The notes below the pieces were generated by a model that saw only the letters and a program-made list of their open reading frames with translations, was not told the origin of the DNA and searched no databases. A stretch of 38,690 bases of DNA, from the NCBI GenBank assembly GCA_947650155.1, contig CANSUS010000034.1:1-38690 (forward strand). The letters run 5' to 3'. This DNA is from an uncultured Lachnospiraceae bacterium (GTDB taxonomy: Bacteria; Bacillota; Clostridia; Lachnospirales; Lachnospiraceae). The translations under genes and the position numbers were made by a program. Within the stretch, counting starts at the first letter, position 1. The number at the start of each line of letters is the position of its first letter. This document shows positions 1 to 7,844 of the stretch, piece after piece.

Positions 1-12
1 ATTTCGTATTAA

Positions 13-323
13 AATAGACTCCAAAAGATTATAGTGCTAAATCCGAAAGACGGGGCCTTTTGGGAAAATAATTCTGAAAATCCACATTATAAGCCGTACA
101 AAATGTAATCATAATTTTCTGTTTTGGTTATCAAATTTTACAAGCAGCAGAACAATTACAGGACGAACAGGCACGCCAATATGCGATTGAAGAGGCAGAG
201 GACAAGTTTAACTGGTGGATGGATACTTATCCAAAATCAGCAGCTATTAACATAGATTTTGATGAATCTTGGGAAAACTACCGGAAATTAAAGAATAAAC
301 GAAGAAATCAAGGAAATACTTGA
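13..323 (+). pseudogene. Coding debris without a start codon, unknown origin
   Basis: Two short stretches read like protein but have no start codon. One runs from about 13 to the stop at 105-107 and contains NPKDGAFWENN. The other is open from 93 to the TGA at 321-323 and contains EDKFNWWMDTYPKS and FDESWENYRKLKNKR. They lie in different frames, so this may be one frameshifted gene end or two remnants. The family is not recognised; the acidic, tryptophan-rich second piece resembles accessory proteins of mobile elements, but that is only an impression. Confidence 0.3.
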
Positions 324-348
324 TAGTGCCAAAAGCGTATGCTATAAT
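320..348 (+). promoter_or_regulatory. Strong forward promoter, candidate antisense RNA promoter
   Basis: TTGATA (320-325), a 17-base spacer and TATAAT (343-348) form a near-perfect sigma-A promoter with an expected start near 355. No good ORF lies downstream on this strand. The transcript would run into the 3' end of the minus-strand small membrane peptide gene, which suggests an antisense RNA of a type I toxin-antitoxin module. That function is inferred. Confidence 0.55.
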
Positions 349-396
349 ATGCCTAGGCAAAAAAGAAGCGATTAGGTTCTATGATTAGGCAAAAGC

Positions 397-426
397 AACC
401 CCAAGAGTGGCACCTCTTGGGGTTTT
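397..426. terminator. Bidirectional intrinsic terminator of the peptide module
   Basis: An 11-bp perfect stem, AACCCCAAGAG (397-407) with CTCTTGGGGTT (414-424), closes a six-base loop. It is followed by TTTT on the plus strand and, after one intervening GC, by TTTT on the minus strand. It sits about 35 bases past the stop codon of the minus-strand peptide and about 45 bases past the forward transcription start, so it can end both transcripts. Confidence 0.6.
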
Positions 427-459
427 GTCTGCTCTTTAGAGTTGAGCCAACCAGGCTAG

Positions 460-549
460 TTACCGGGAATTGCTGTCTAACCATTTGCAGATGAGGTGGC
501 ACGCCACACCTGCCATAACAGCAATAAAGAACGAAGCAATTAAGTCCAC
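460..549 (-). CDS. 29-residue hydrophobic membrane peptide, candidate type I toxin
   Basis: A GTG start at 549 (reverse strand), preceded by an AAGGGGGC ribosome binding site, opens 29 codons ending in TAA at 460-462. The peptide has an uninterrupted hydrophobic segment (LIASFFIAVMAGVACHLI) followed by a charged tail CKWLDSNSR, the layout of Fst/TxpA-like membrane toxins and of the small 'ICKWLD' peptides common in Firmicutes. It has its own consensus promoter and terminator, and a strong promoter fires towards it from the opposite side. The mRNA can fold: a 6-8 bp inverted repeat sits within the coding region near 500 and another joins about 470 to about 525. The membrane location is clear from composition; toxicity is inferred. 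Confidence 0.55.
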   Translation of the reverse strand: MDLIASFFIAVMAGVACHLICKWLDSNSR

Positions 550-595
550 GATTAGGCCCCCTTTCTGCTACCAGTATAGGGGCGGTAACAGGCTA

Positions 596-625
596 ATTAT
601 ATATGCGTATGTCAGATCCTGTCAA
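596..625 (-). promoter_or_regulatory. Consensus promoter of the small membrane peptide
   Basis: On the minus strand TTGACA (625-620), an 18-base spacer and TATAAT (601-596) both match the sigma-A consensus perfectly. The expected start is near 589, about 40 bases before the GTG start codon at 549. So strong a promoter for a 29-residue peptide is typical of type I toxin genes. Confidence 0.7.
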
Positions 626-886
626 TTGGGGGCTTTGGGGACATAAAAAAGAAACTCTCAAAAAATCAGCATTTTCTCATTTTTTTTGTTATCAAAGTGT
701 TATCATTCATAATGCATAAAATCCTCAAACAATGATAAAATCTAAGTGATTACCCAATGAGATTTTATACTACAAGTATAATGACAATTCATGTTTTCTG
801 TGGTAAAGTACGATATAGAATAAGAATACTGCGAAAGGAACAGAGAAGTTCTACGGAACCGAAATAAATGTAGGGGGACAGAAATA

Positions 887-1039
887 ATGAGAACAGTAAT
901 ATTTGCATATGATCTTAACAGGGAACAAAGTAAAAAAGCACTGATCCAGGGAAGGGAACAGAGCTTCGATTTTATGTGCGCATATAAGATAAGAAAAATG
1001 CAAAGTGCTGTGTATGATACAGAAAGATGCCGGATGTAA
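887..1039 (+). CDS. Small hypothetical protein, 50 residues
   Basis: ATG at 887 follows an AGGGGG ribosome binding site (872-877) and opens 50 codons to TAA at 1037-1039. The product is mixed charged and hydrophobic (starts MRTVIFAYDLNREQ), with no membrane segment and no recognised motif. A strong terminator follows 30 bases later, which supports a real transcription unit. It may be a degraded fragment instead. Confidence 0.4.
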   Translation: MRTVIFAYDLNREQSKKALIQGREQSFDFMCAYKIRKMQSAVYDTERCRM

Positions 1040-1068
1040 TCAGCAGAAAGCTGTGATTTATGGTACGG

Positions 1069-1121
1069 AAAAAACCGCTTATCTTGTATGTCAACCAGAG
1101 ACAGAAGATAAGCGGTTTTTT
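1069..1121 (+). terminator. Intrinsic terminator before rtcB
   Basis: A 16-base arm at 1069-1084 (AAAAAACCGCTTATCT) pairs perfectly with 1106-1121, which ends in TTTTTT. This closes the upstream small-ORF transcript and isolates it from the rtcB-like gene. Confidence 0.8.
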
Positions 1122-1234
1122 ATGTCAGTTAACGCAGGCATAAGGAGTCAGCATATACGGGGCAGAGAGCAGGCAGGAATGTAGAAAAAAAGAAGAATTT
1201 ATAAAAAGAGAGGAAAATCGGAAGGAGAAGAAAA

Positions 1235-2437
1235 ATGTTTGAGATAAAAGGAGAAATCAATACAGCAATATGCTTTGCAAAGATTGTGGAGGACGAGGCA
1301 GTCGCTCAGATCAAAAGAATGTGTGATTATGAATTTACGAAAGACAGCCGGATCAGGATTATGCCGGATGTACATGCCGGAAAAGGATGTACAATTGGTA
1401 CTACAATGACGGTAACAGATAAAGCAGTACCAAATATAGTAGGCGTGGATATCGGATGCGGAATGTATACGGTTAATATAGGAAAAAATGAGATCGATTT
1501 TGAAAAATTGGATGATGCAGCACACTTTGTACCTTCAGGCATGCATATCTGGGAAGGCAGACAGGAGCGGTTCGATCTGCAGGAACTTCGCTGTTACAGA
1601 AGCCTGAAAAACACAAAGTGGCTGGAGAGAAGTCTGGGAACTTTGGGCGGAGGAAATCATTTTATTGAGGTGGATCAGGCGGCGGACGGAACAAAGTATC
1701 TTGTGATACATACCGGAAGCCGTAACCTGGGCAAGCAGGTGGCGGAAATTTATCAACAATTGGCAGTCGATTTAAACAAAGGGAAAGAAACTTATTTTGT
1801 ACAGAGGGATGAGATTATCCGTACTTACAAAGAGCAGGGAAGACGAAATGAAATTCAGGCGGCATTAGAGGAAATCTCATGGCAAAAAAGAGAGGCTACT
1901 ATGCCGGAAGACTTATGTTTCTTATATGGAAGCTATTTTGAGGATTATCTTCATGATGTTGAGATCTGTCAGAATTTTGCAAGGAAAAACCGTGAAAAGA
2001 TTGCGGAAGTACTGCTTTCCCGTACACAGATGGCAGGAGGAGAGGCATTTCATACGATTCATAATTATATTGACACAGAGGAAATGATATTAAGAAAAGG
2101 CGCTATTGCCGCGCATAAGGGGGAAAAGGTGTTGATTCCCATTAATATGAGAGATGGAAGTGTACTTGCTATAGGTAAGGGAAATGCGGAGTGGAATTAT
2201 TCGGCGCCTCACGGCGCGGGCCGCCTTATGTCCCGTACAAAGGCGAAAAATACATTGAGCATGGAGGAGTATAAGGAAATGATGGAGGGAATATATACTA
2301 CCTCCGTCAATGAAGCAACGTTAGATGAGGCGCCGATGGCATACAAATCTTTGGAGGACATTATTGATGTGATAAAAGAATCCGTAGACGTCATCGACGT
2401 AATGAAACCGATTTATAATTTTAAGGCGTCCGATTAA
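1235..2437 (+). CDS. rtcB: RtcB-family RNA ligase
   Basis: RtcB joins a 2',3'-cyclic phosphate or 3'-phosphate RNA end to a 5'-OH end using GTP and Mn2+, working in tRNA and RNA repair in the cytoplasm. The protein is 400 residues, the normal family length. Visible motifs in order: PDVHAGKGCTIG (44-55), VGVDIGCGM with the metal-binding Asp72 and Cys75 (69-77), LGGGNHFIE (137-145, His142), VIHTGSRNLG (157-166, His159), FHTIHNY (His276), RKGAIAAHKGE, and APHGAGRLMSR (324-334), whose His326 matches the guanylylated histidine. All core ligands appear intact. AAGGAG sits 7 bases before the ATG. It stands alone, without archease or the RtcA cyclase beside it. A second RNA-repair pair lies at 15.5-17.4 kb. 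Confidence 0.93.
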   Translation: MFEIKGEINTAICFAKIVEDEAVAQIKRMCDYEFTKDSRIRIMPDVHAGKGCTIGTTMTVTDKAVPNIVGVDIGCGMYTVNIGKNEIDFEKLDDAAHFVPSGMHIWEGRQERFDLQELRCYRSLKNTKWLERSLGTLGGGNHFIEVDQAADGTKYLVIHTGSRNLGKQVAEIYQQLAVDLNKGKETYFVQRDEIIRTYKEQGRRNEIQAALEEISWQKREATMPEDLCFLYGSYFEDYLHDVEICQNFARKNREKIAEVLLSRTQMAGGEAFHTIHNYIDTEEMILRKGAIAAHKGEKVLIPINMRDGSVLAIGKGNAEWNYSAPHGAGRLMSRTKAKNTLSMEEYKEMMEGIYTTSVNEATLDEAPMAYKSLEDIIDVIKESVDVIDVMKPIYNFKASD

Positions 2438-2523
2438 AATACTTAGACGGCGGTCCGATCCGGTGCAGTTTATGCATATTTTGGATTCCTGCCGTCGGCT
2501 GGCGCCGGAGGGAGGAAATGAAA

Positions 2524-2781
2524 ATGTCAGGAAATATGCCGGTCATTGATATGATAAGGACAGGGCAGAATATCAGGAAATTAAGAGAGAGGGCAGGACT
2601 GTCCGTAAAAGATTTACAGGATATATTTGGTTTTGCCACGCCGCAGGCAATTTATAAGTGGCAGCATGGTGCGGCAATGCCAACGATCGATAATCTGGTA
2701 GTGCTGGCGGCAGTTTTTGAGGTGCAAATGGAGGAGATTCTGGTTTTGGATGTGGAGATCAGGGGACGGATCAGTGCGTAA
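2524..2781 (+). CDS. XRE-family HTH transcriptional regulator
   Basis: A single-domain DNA-binding protein of 85 residues. A Cro/C1-type helix-turn-helix spans roughly residues 10-65: GQNIRKLRERAGLSVKDLQ, then IYKWQHGAAMPTIDNLVVLA, the classic recognition-helix and loop pattern. The ATG at 2524 is 8 bases from GGAGG (2511-2515) and fits better than the ATG at 2518, which is only 2 bases away. It lies 90 bases upstream of the Fic gene and could regulate the Fic/helicase/Nudix cluster; that link is positional inference only. Confidence 0.85.
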   Translation: MSGNMPVIDMIRTGQNIRKLRERAGLSVKDLQDIFGFATPQAIYKWQHGAAMPTIDNLVVLAAVFEVQMEEILVLDVEIRGRISA

Positions 2782-2871
2782 AAGTGTAGAAAAATACTTG
2801 TTTATGTGATAGCATAAGTTGTATAAACTCATAATAAAGATATGAAAACACAGCCTGGAAGGAAAAACGAT

Positions 2872-3480
2872 ATGGCAGTTGAAAATAAATTGGGGATTAC
2901 CGATTCGACAGAACTTGCAAGAATAGAAGAGAAAATAAGCAAGAAAAGAGCAAAAGAACTGTTTGAAAGCGGCGATCTGAATCGTTTAAAAGCCGGAACC
3001 TGCAGGGCGCTTTTTGAGATTCACAGATGTTTGTTTGGGGATATATATGAATTTGCCGGAAAAATAAGGGATGTTAATATTGCAAAAGGAAGTTTTCGGT
3101 TTGCACCAGTCATGTATTTAGAAGAAGCGTTAAAAAATATTGAAAAAATGCCCCAAAAGTCTTTTGATGAAATCATAGAAAAATATGTTGAAATGAATGT
3201 TGCGCATCCTTTCAGAGAGGGTAACGGACGCAGTATGCGTATATGGCTGGATCTGATGCTGAAAAGGGAATTACATGTTGTGGTTGACTGGAGTAAGGTT
3301 GATAAAGAAGATTATCTGTTGGCGATGGAAAGAAGTCCGATAAAAGATGTTGAAATTAAATATATTTTAAAGCAGGCTTTGACAGATAGGACGGAGGATC
3401 GGGAACTTTACATGAAAGGAATCGATCATAGCTATTATTATGAGGGATATGCGGTTTATAAAATGAAAGAGTTGAGTTAG
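2872..3480 (+). CDS. Class III Fic protein (AMPylating enzyme) with C-terminal self-inhibitory helix
   Basis: Fic enzymes transfer AMP, or related nucleotide groups, to hydroxyl side chains of target proteins. With the start at 2872 (GGAAGG nine bases upstream) the protein has 202 residues. The canonical motif HPFREGNGR is at 112-120, with catalytic His112 and the phosphate-binding loop. Near the C terminus SYYYEG (187-192) matches the [S/T]xxxE[G/N] inhibitory motif of class III Fic proteins such as the Neisseria enzyme, whose Glu blocks ATP binding until it is displaced. The upstream ATG at 2842 has no ribosome binding site. The gene ends 8 bases before the helicase gene, so the two are probably co-transcribed. 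Self-control in cis explains the absence of a separate antitoxin. Confidence 0.9.
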   Translation: MAVENKLGITDSTELARIEEKISKKRAKELFESGDLNRLKAGTCRALFEIHRCLFGDIYEFAGKIRDVNIAKGSFRFAPVMYLEEALKNIEKMPQKSFDEIIEKYVEMNVAHPFREGNGRSMRIWLDLMLKRELHVVVDWSKVDKEDYLLAMERSPIKDVEIKYILKQALTDRTEDRELYMKGIDHSYYYEGYAVYKMKELS

Positions 3481-3488
3481 GAAAAGTC

Positions 3489-6422
3489 ATGAGCGATAAA
3501 GAGCATATGATAAAAGAATTGTATCAGGGATGGAATACAGCGTTTATTGACGGGGCATATAGTTCAAATCTGGCATACCGCCCTGAATTTATTTCCAATG
3601 ATTATAAGCAAGGTAAAAAAGTTTTGGCAGCGATTGAACAGGAGCTGTCTATTTGCGATGAATTTTGTATAAGTGTCGCTTTTATTACGAAAAGTGGGAT
3701 TACGCCGTTGTTACAAATTTTAAAAGAACTGGAGAATAAGGGGATTGCAGGGAAAATACTGACAACGGATTATTTAATGTTCAGTGAACCAAGTGCATTA
3801 AAAAAATTAGCTTCATTGAAAAATATAGAACTTAAAATGTTCCATACCAGTTCAGAAACAGGGGGCTTTCATACGAAAGGATATATCTTCCGAAGAGAAG
3901 AAATATATCGCATTATTTTAGGAAGTTCTAATATCACATTAAATGCAATCACTAAAAATCGGGAGTGGAATACGAAAATAGTGGCTGCAAAAGAAGGTGA
4001 ATTTACTCAGAGTATTTTAGGTGAATTTAATCTGCTGTGGGATGATGAAAATACTTTATCATATGAGCAGTTTTTTGAAGAGTATGAAATAAAGTATAAG
4101 ATTATACAAGAACAGAGAAAAATTGCAAAAAAGGAATCAATAGCAAGTTTTGAACAATATACATTAAAACCAAATAAAATGCAGATTGCATTTATTGAAA
4201 ATCTTTTAAAGATGCGTGAGGAAAAAATAGACAGAGCGCTTCTGATTAGTTCAACAGGAACGGGGAAAACGTATGCATCTGCCTTTGCACTGAGAGAAAT
4301 GCAACCTAAGCGGGCATTGTTTATAGTACACCGTGAACAGATTGCAAAGCAGGCAATGAAGAGTTATAAGAAAGTATTTGGAAGTAATAAGTCATTTGGA
4401 CTTTTGTCAGGAACAAGAAGAGAATTGGACACTGATTTTTTATTTTCTACCATGCAGATGATGGCGAAACCAGAAATACATACACAGTTTTCAAAGGATG
4501 AATTTGATATCATTGTTATTGATGAGGTACACCATGTAGGGGCGGAAAGCTATCAGAAAATTATGAGCTATTTTACCCCTGAATTTTGGTTGGGAATGAC
4601 TGCATCTCCAGACACAAACCAGTATGATATTTATTCAGAATTTCATCATAATATTGCATATGAAATTCGGTTACAACAGGCGTTGGAGTGGGATTTACTC
4701 TGTCCATTCCATTATTTTGGAATTACCGATTTAGAGATTAACGGTCAGGTATTAGATGACACTACAGGATTGCGGAACTTTAATTTTTTAGTTTCGGAAC
4801 AAAGAGTAAAATATATTATTGAGAAAGCAGAATATTACGGATTTAGTGGAGAAAGAGTAAAGGGACTTGTATTTTGCAGTAGAAAAGAAGAGGCACGAGA
4901 GTTATCGGAGAAGTTTAATCAGTGCGGATATAGAACAGAAGCATTGACAGGAGAGGATAGCCAGGAAAAGAGAGAACAGGTTATAGAAAGGCTGGCGGAA
5001 GATAAATCCATAGACAATCAGCTGGATTATATATTTACAGTGGATATTTTTAATGAGGGTGTTGATGTTCCTGAAATTAATCAGATTATTATGCTTCGTC
5101 CTACAGAATCTCCGGTTATATTTATTCAACAGTTAGGGAGAGGGTTACGCAAATATGAGGATAAAGAATATGTTGTTGTTCTTGATTTTATAGGAAATTA
5201 TAAGAACAATTTTATGATTCCGATTGCATTGTCGGGAGATCGTTCTTACAATAAAGATGCAATCCGCAGATATGTAGGTGAAGGAAACAAAATTATACCG
5301 GGAAGTTCAACGATTCATTTTGACGAGATATCCAAACAACGGATTTATGCATCCATTGATGCAGCGCGGACAAATGATTTAAAATTGTTAAGGGAAGCAT
5401 ATCAAAATTTGAAATTTAAAATCGGAAGGATTCCTACATTAAATGAATTTCAGGAATATGGTTCTATCGATGTTACAAAAATATTTGATAAGTGTGGTTC
5501 TTACTATTCTTTTTTAGTAAAATATGAAAAAGAATATGAACTACGTCTTGGTCAGGATGAAGAGACAATCATTGAGTTTTTCTCAAAAAAGATGATTTCC
5601 TACAAGAGAATACATGAACTTGCGTTAATGAGATATTTGCTGATACGGGGAAATAGAATGGCATCGTATTTTAAAGCGTTTATGATACAGAAATATCAAA
5701 TGGGCATGTCAGAAGTGGAAGAAAATTCTGTAATCAGAAACTTAACGAATGAATTTCCAAAAGAAGAGGAAAAAAGAAAATATAAAGATTGTATTTTTGT
5801 AGAAAAAAACCCTACAGGTGGATACAAGATTGCAGAAAAATTTCAAAAAAGAATGCAATTCATGCCATTTGCAGATATGGTTAACGAATTGCTGGATTTT
5901 GGAATTAAGCGATATATTGAAAATTATTCTGATCGATATAAAGATACAAATTTTCAATTGTATCAAAAGTATACTTATGAGGATGTTTGCAGACTGCTTA
6001 ATTGGAAACGTAATATGAATGCGCAAAATATAGGCGGATATTTTTATGATGAAGATACAAAAACACTCCCTGTATTTATTAACTATGATAAAACGGAGGA
6101 TGCGATCGCATATGAAGATCGGTTTATATCTGAAACGGAGCTGATTGCATTGTCAAAGCATCCTAGAAAGTTAACATCAAGCGATGTGATTCATATTTAC
6201 AAAAGAAGCGAAGCGGATAAGGAAAATCGGATTTTTTTATTTGTGCGTAAGAACAAAAATGATAATGAGGCAAAAGAATTTTATTTCCTAGGTGAAATAT
6301 TTGCACAGGGAGAGCCGAAACCGATTCATATGAAGGCGACGAATGATGATGCTTTTGAAATTATGTATCATTTAGATGTTCCTGTCAGGAGTGACATCTA
6401 TGATTACATTGTAAATGAGTAA
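3489..6422 (+). CDS. PLD-like nuclease / SF2 DEAD-DEAH helicase / DUF3427 protein
   Basis: A 977-residue multidomain nucleic-acid enzyme. Residues about 40-190 form a phospholipase-D-like nuclease domain with HTK (128-130) and GSSN (145-148), a single HxK half-site. Residues about 225-580 are a superfamily 2 helicase: Walker A STGTGK (255-260), DEVHH (345-349), TAS (371-373), FNEGVDVPE and QLGRGLR (548-554). The C-terminal part, about 590-977, matches the usual position of DUF3427. This architecture is widespread as a stand-alone protein and is suspected to act in DNA restriction or repair; its substrate is not established. It is packed between a Fic gene (8-base gap) and a Nudix gene (overlapping or nearly so). 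Codon use is more A+T-rich than in rtcB, which fits acquisition by transfer. Confidence 0.9.
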   Translation: MSDKEHMIKELYQGWNTAFIDGAYSSNLAYRPEFISNDYKQGKKVLAAIEQELSICDEFCISVAFITKSGITPLLQILKELENKGIAGKILTTDYLMFSEPSALKKLASLKNIELKMFHTSSETGGFHTKGYIFRREEIYRIILGSSNITLNAITKNREWNTKIVAAKEGEFTQSILGEFNLLWDDENTLSYEQFFEEYEIKYKIIQEQRKIAKKESIASFEQYTLKPNKMQIAFIENLLKMREEKIDRALLISSTGTGKTYASAFALREMQPKRALFIVHREQIAKQAMKSYKKVFGSNKSFGLLSGTRRELDTDFLFSTMQMMAKPEIHTQFSKDEFDIIVIDEVHHVGAESYQKIMSYFTPEFWLGMTASPDTNQYDIYSEFHHNIAYEIRLQQALEWDLLCPFHYFGITDLEINGQVLDDTTGLRNFNFLVSEQRVKYIIEKAEYYGFSGERVKGLVFCSRKEEARELSEKFNQCGYRTEALTGEDSQEKREQVIERLAEDKSIDNQLDYIFTVDIFNEGVDVPEINQIIMLRPTESPVIFIQQLGRGLRKYEDKEYVVVLDFIGNYKNNFMIPIALSGDRSYNKDAIRRYVGEGNKIIPGSSTIHFDEISKQRIYASIDAARTNDLKLLREAYQNLKFKIGRIPTLNEFQEYGSIDVTKIFDKCGSYYSFLVKYEKEYELRLGQDEETIIEFFSKKMISYKRIHELALMRYLLIRGNRMASYFKAFMIQKYQMGMSEVEENSVIRNLTNEFPKEEEKRKYKDCIFVEKNPTGGYKIAEKFQKRMQFMPFADMVNELLDFGIKRYIENYSDRYKDTNFQLYQKYTYEDVCRLLNWKRNMNAQNIGGYFYDEDTKTLPVFINYDKTEDAIAYEDRFISETELIALSKHPRKLTSSDVIHIYKRSEADKENRIFLFVRKNKNDNEAKEFYFLGEIFAQGEPKPIHMKATNDDAFEIMYHLDVPVRSDIYDYIVNE

Positions 6423-6447
6423 TTCACAAATCAGAATGGGAGAAACG

Positions 6448-6834
6448 ATGAGAACAATACACGTAGTAGCTGCAGTAATCATAGAAAACAAAAAGGTATT
6501 TGCAACCCAGAGGGGTTATGGAGAATTTAAGGACGGCTGGGAATTTCCAGGAGGAAAAATAGAAGAAGGAGAACGCCCGGAACAGGCGCTTGTGAGGGAG
6601 ATCAAGGAAGAGCTGGATACGGAGATTGAAGTAGGGGATTTATTAGATACCGTTGAGTATGATTATACAAACTTTCATCTTTCCATGCAGTGCTTTTTGT
6701 GCAAAGTAAAGAGTGGAGATCTGGTCTTAAAAGAGCATGAGGCAGCTAAATGGCTGACAAGAGAAACGATAGACAGTGTGGAATGGCTTCCGGCTGATTT
6801 GGATATTGTAAAAAAAATAAAGGAAAATATATGA
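6448..6834 (+). CDS. Nudix hydrolase, MutT-like (8-oxo-dGTP diphosphatase type)
   Basis: Nudix enzymes cleave nucleoside diphosphate linkages; the MutT type removes oxidised dGTP. The 128-residue protein has a Nudix box starting at Gly36, with Glu42 and then REIKEEL (50-56). Asp57 stands where glycine is common, a variant seen in clostridial relatives. The N terminus MRTIHVVAAVI is the usual family start, preceded by GGGAGA; a longer start at 6415 would overlap the helicase stop codon. Location directly behind the helicase suggests one operon. It could equally be ordinary housekeeping. Confidence 0.88.
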   Translation: MRTIHVVAAVIIENKKVFATQRGYGEFKDGWEFPGGKIEEGERPEQALVREIKEELDTEIEVGDLLDTVEYDYTNFHLSMQCFLCKVKSGDLVLKEHEAAKWLTRETIDSVEWLPADLDIVKKIKENI

Positions 6835-6882
6835 GCATTTTGGAAAATTAGGGAATGATTTGTAAATTTTTCTTTATTGGGT

Positions 6883-6911
6883 TTGACATATGAATTTCTT
6901 AATGATAGAAT
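6883..6911 (+). promoter_or_regulatory. Promoter of the mntP riboswitch transcript
   Basis: TTGACA (6883-6888), a 17-base spacer and TAGAAT (6906-6911) place the start near 6918, just ahead of the riboswitch aptamer. Confidence 0.75.
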
Positions 6912-6924
6912 ATTATAAATAAAA

Positions 6925-7065
6925 TCCCATGAGGGAGTAGCAAGCGTATTACGTAGCAAGTCAACATACTGGCGTTAAGCCTGGCTTGTTTTAAATTGCG
7001 AGACTCATGTATAACTGCAAAGCTATGCATGAGGTATGACTGATAAGATCTGATTGGTAAGAATT
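6925..7065 (+). promoter_or_regulatory. yybP-ykoY manganese riboswitch aptamer
   Basis: The leader carries the conserved GGGAGTAGC box near 6933, GTCAACATACTGGC near 6960, and GCGAGACTCATG near 6998, the landmarks of the yybP-ykoY family that binds Mn2+ at a four-way-like junction. It lies between a consensus promoter and an intrinsic terminator, directly upstream of an MntP exporter gene. In known members Mn2+ binding prevents terminator formation and turns the exporter on. Confidence 0.9.
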
Positions 7066-7101
7066 ACCCAAGTATAGTTTTGTGACTGTACTTGGGTTTT
7101 T
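7066..7101 (+). terminator. Riboswitch-controlled terminator upstream of mntP
   Basis: ACCCAAGTA (7066-7074) pairs with TACTTGGGT (7089-7097), followed by a run of five T from 7097 to 7101. The hairpin is the expression platform of the Mn2+ riboswitch and ends 29 bases before the mntP start codon. Confidence 0.85.
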
Positions 7102-7129
7102 ATATGTCAGGTATTTGGAGGAATGGGAA

Positions 7130-7714
7130 ATGAAATGGAATCTTTTATTTTTCTTTAACAGTATTATGCTTGGAGTGGGACTTTCTATGGATGCATTTTC
7201 GGTATCGCTTGCCAATGCTCTGAACGAGCCGGAAATGAAGAAGAAAAAGATGTGCGGAATTGCCGGTGTATTTGCATTTTTTCAGGCATTAATGCCATTG
7301 ATCGGATGGATATGTGTACACACAATTGTAAAGTATTTTAAGACGTTTGAAAAATTTATACCGTGGATTGCATTAGTGTTTCTTGTATTTATCGGCGGAA
7401 ATATGTTGAAGGAGGGGGTAAAAAAGCAGGAGGAAAGCAAGGAGAAGGAAAAACTTGGACTGGCGGTACTTTTTATACAGGGAGTAGCTACTTCTATCGA
7501 TGCCTTGTCGGTTGGCTTTACCATAGCAGAATATAATTTTGTTATGGCGTTGACCTGTGCGCTTATTATTGCAATCGTAACTTATTTTATCTGCATGTCA
7601 GGACTGTTGATAGGAAAAAAGTTTGGGACAAAATTTTCAGGCAGGGCTTCTATACTCGGCGGCATTATTTTGATTTTAATAGGTGTGGAAATATTTATTA
7701 CCGGAATTTTTTGA
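7130..7714 (+). CDS. mntP: Manganese efflux pump MntP
   Basis: MntP exports Mn2+ across the cytoplasmic membrane. The 194-residue protein has six hydrophobic segments in two repeated halves, each with the conserved acidic motif: GLSMDAFSVSLANAL (about 17-31) and VATSIDALSVGFTIAE (about 124-139), whose Asp residues are needed for transport in the family. GGAGG (7117-7121) lies 8 bases before the ATG. A start at 7082 would lie inside the riboswitch terminator and is rejected. The Mn2+ riboswitch upstream confirms the substrate and the regulation. Confidence 0.95.
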   Translation: MKWNLLFFFNSIMLGVGLSMDAFSVSLANALNEPEMKKKKMCGIAGVFAFFQALMPLIGWICVHTIVKYFKTFEKFIPWIALVFLVFIGGNMLKEGVKKQEESKEKEKLGLAVLFIQGVATSIDALSVGFTIAEYNFVMALTCALIIAIVTYFICMSGLLIGKKFGTKFSGRASILGGIILILIGVEIFITGIF

Positions 7715-7844
7715 TTTTTCATAGTAATTAGAGAAAAAGCGTGATATTCTGATAAAAGCAGGTTTCATTTTGGGTAGATCTGACTGATTGAATGCGGATT
7801 GTCAGTCCGTTATAGGAAAGAGAAAAAGGAAAGGCTTATTTTGC

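Noticed and set aside
2842-2871. Longer start for the Fic protein
   Set aside because: No ribosome binding site before 2842, and family members start at the [10 protein letters not shown] equivalent at 2872.
7082-7129. Upstream start for mntP giving 16 extra residues
   Set aside because: It begins inside the riboswitch terminator and has no ribosome binding site; GGAGG sits before 7130.
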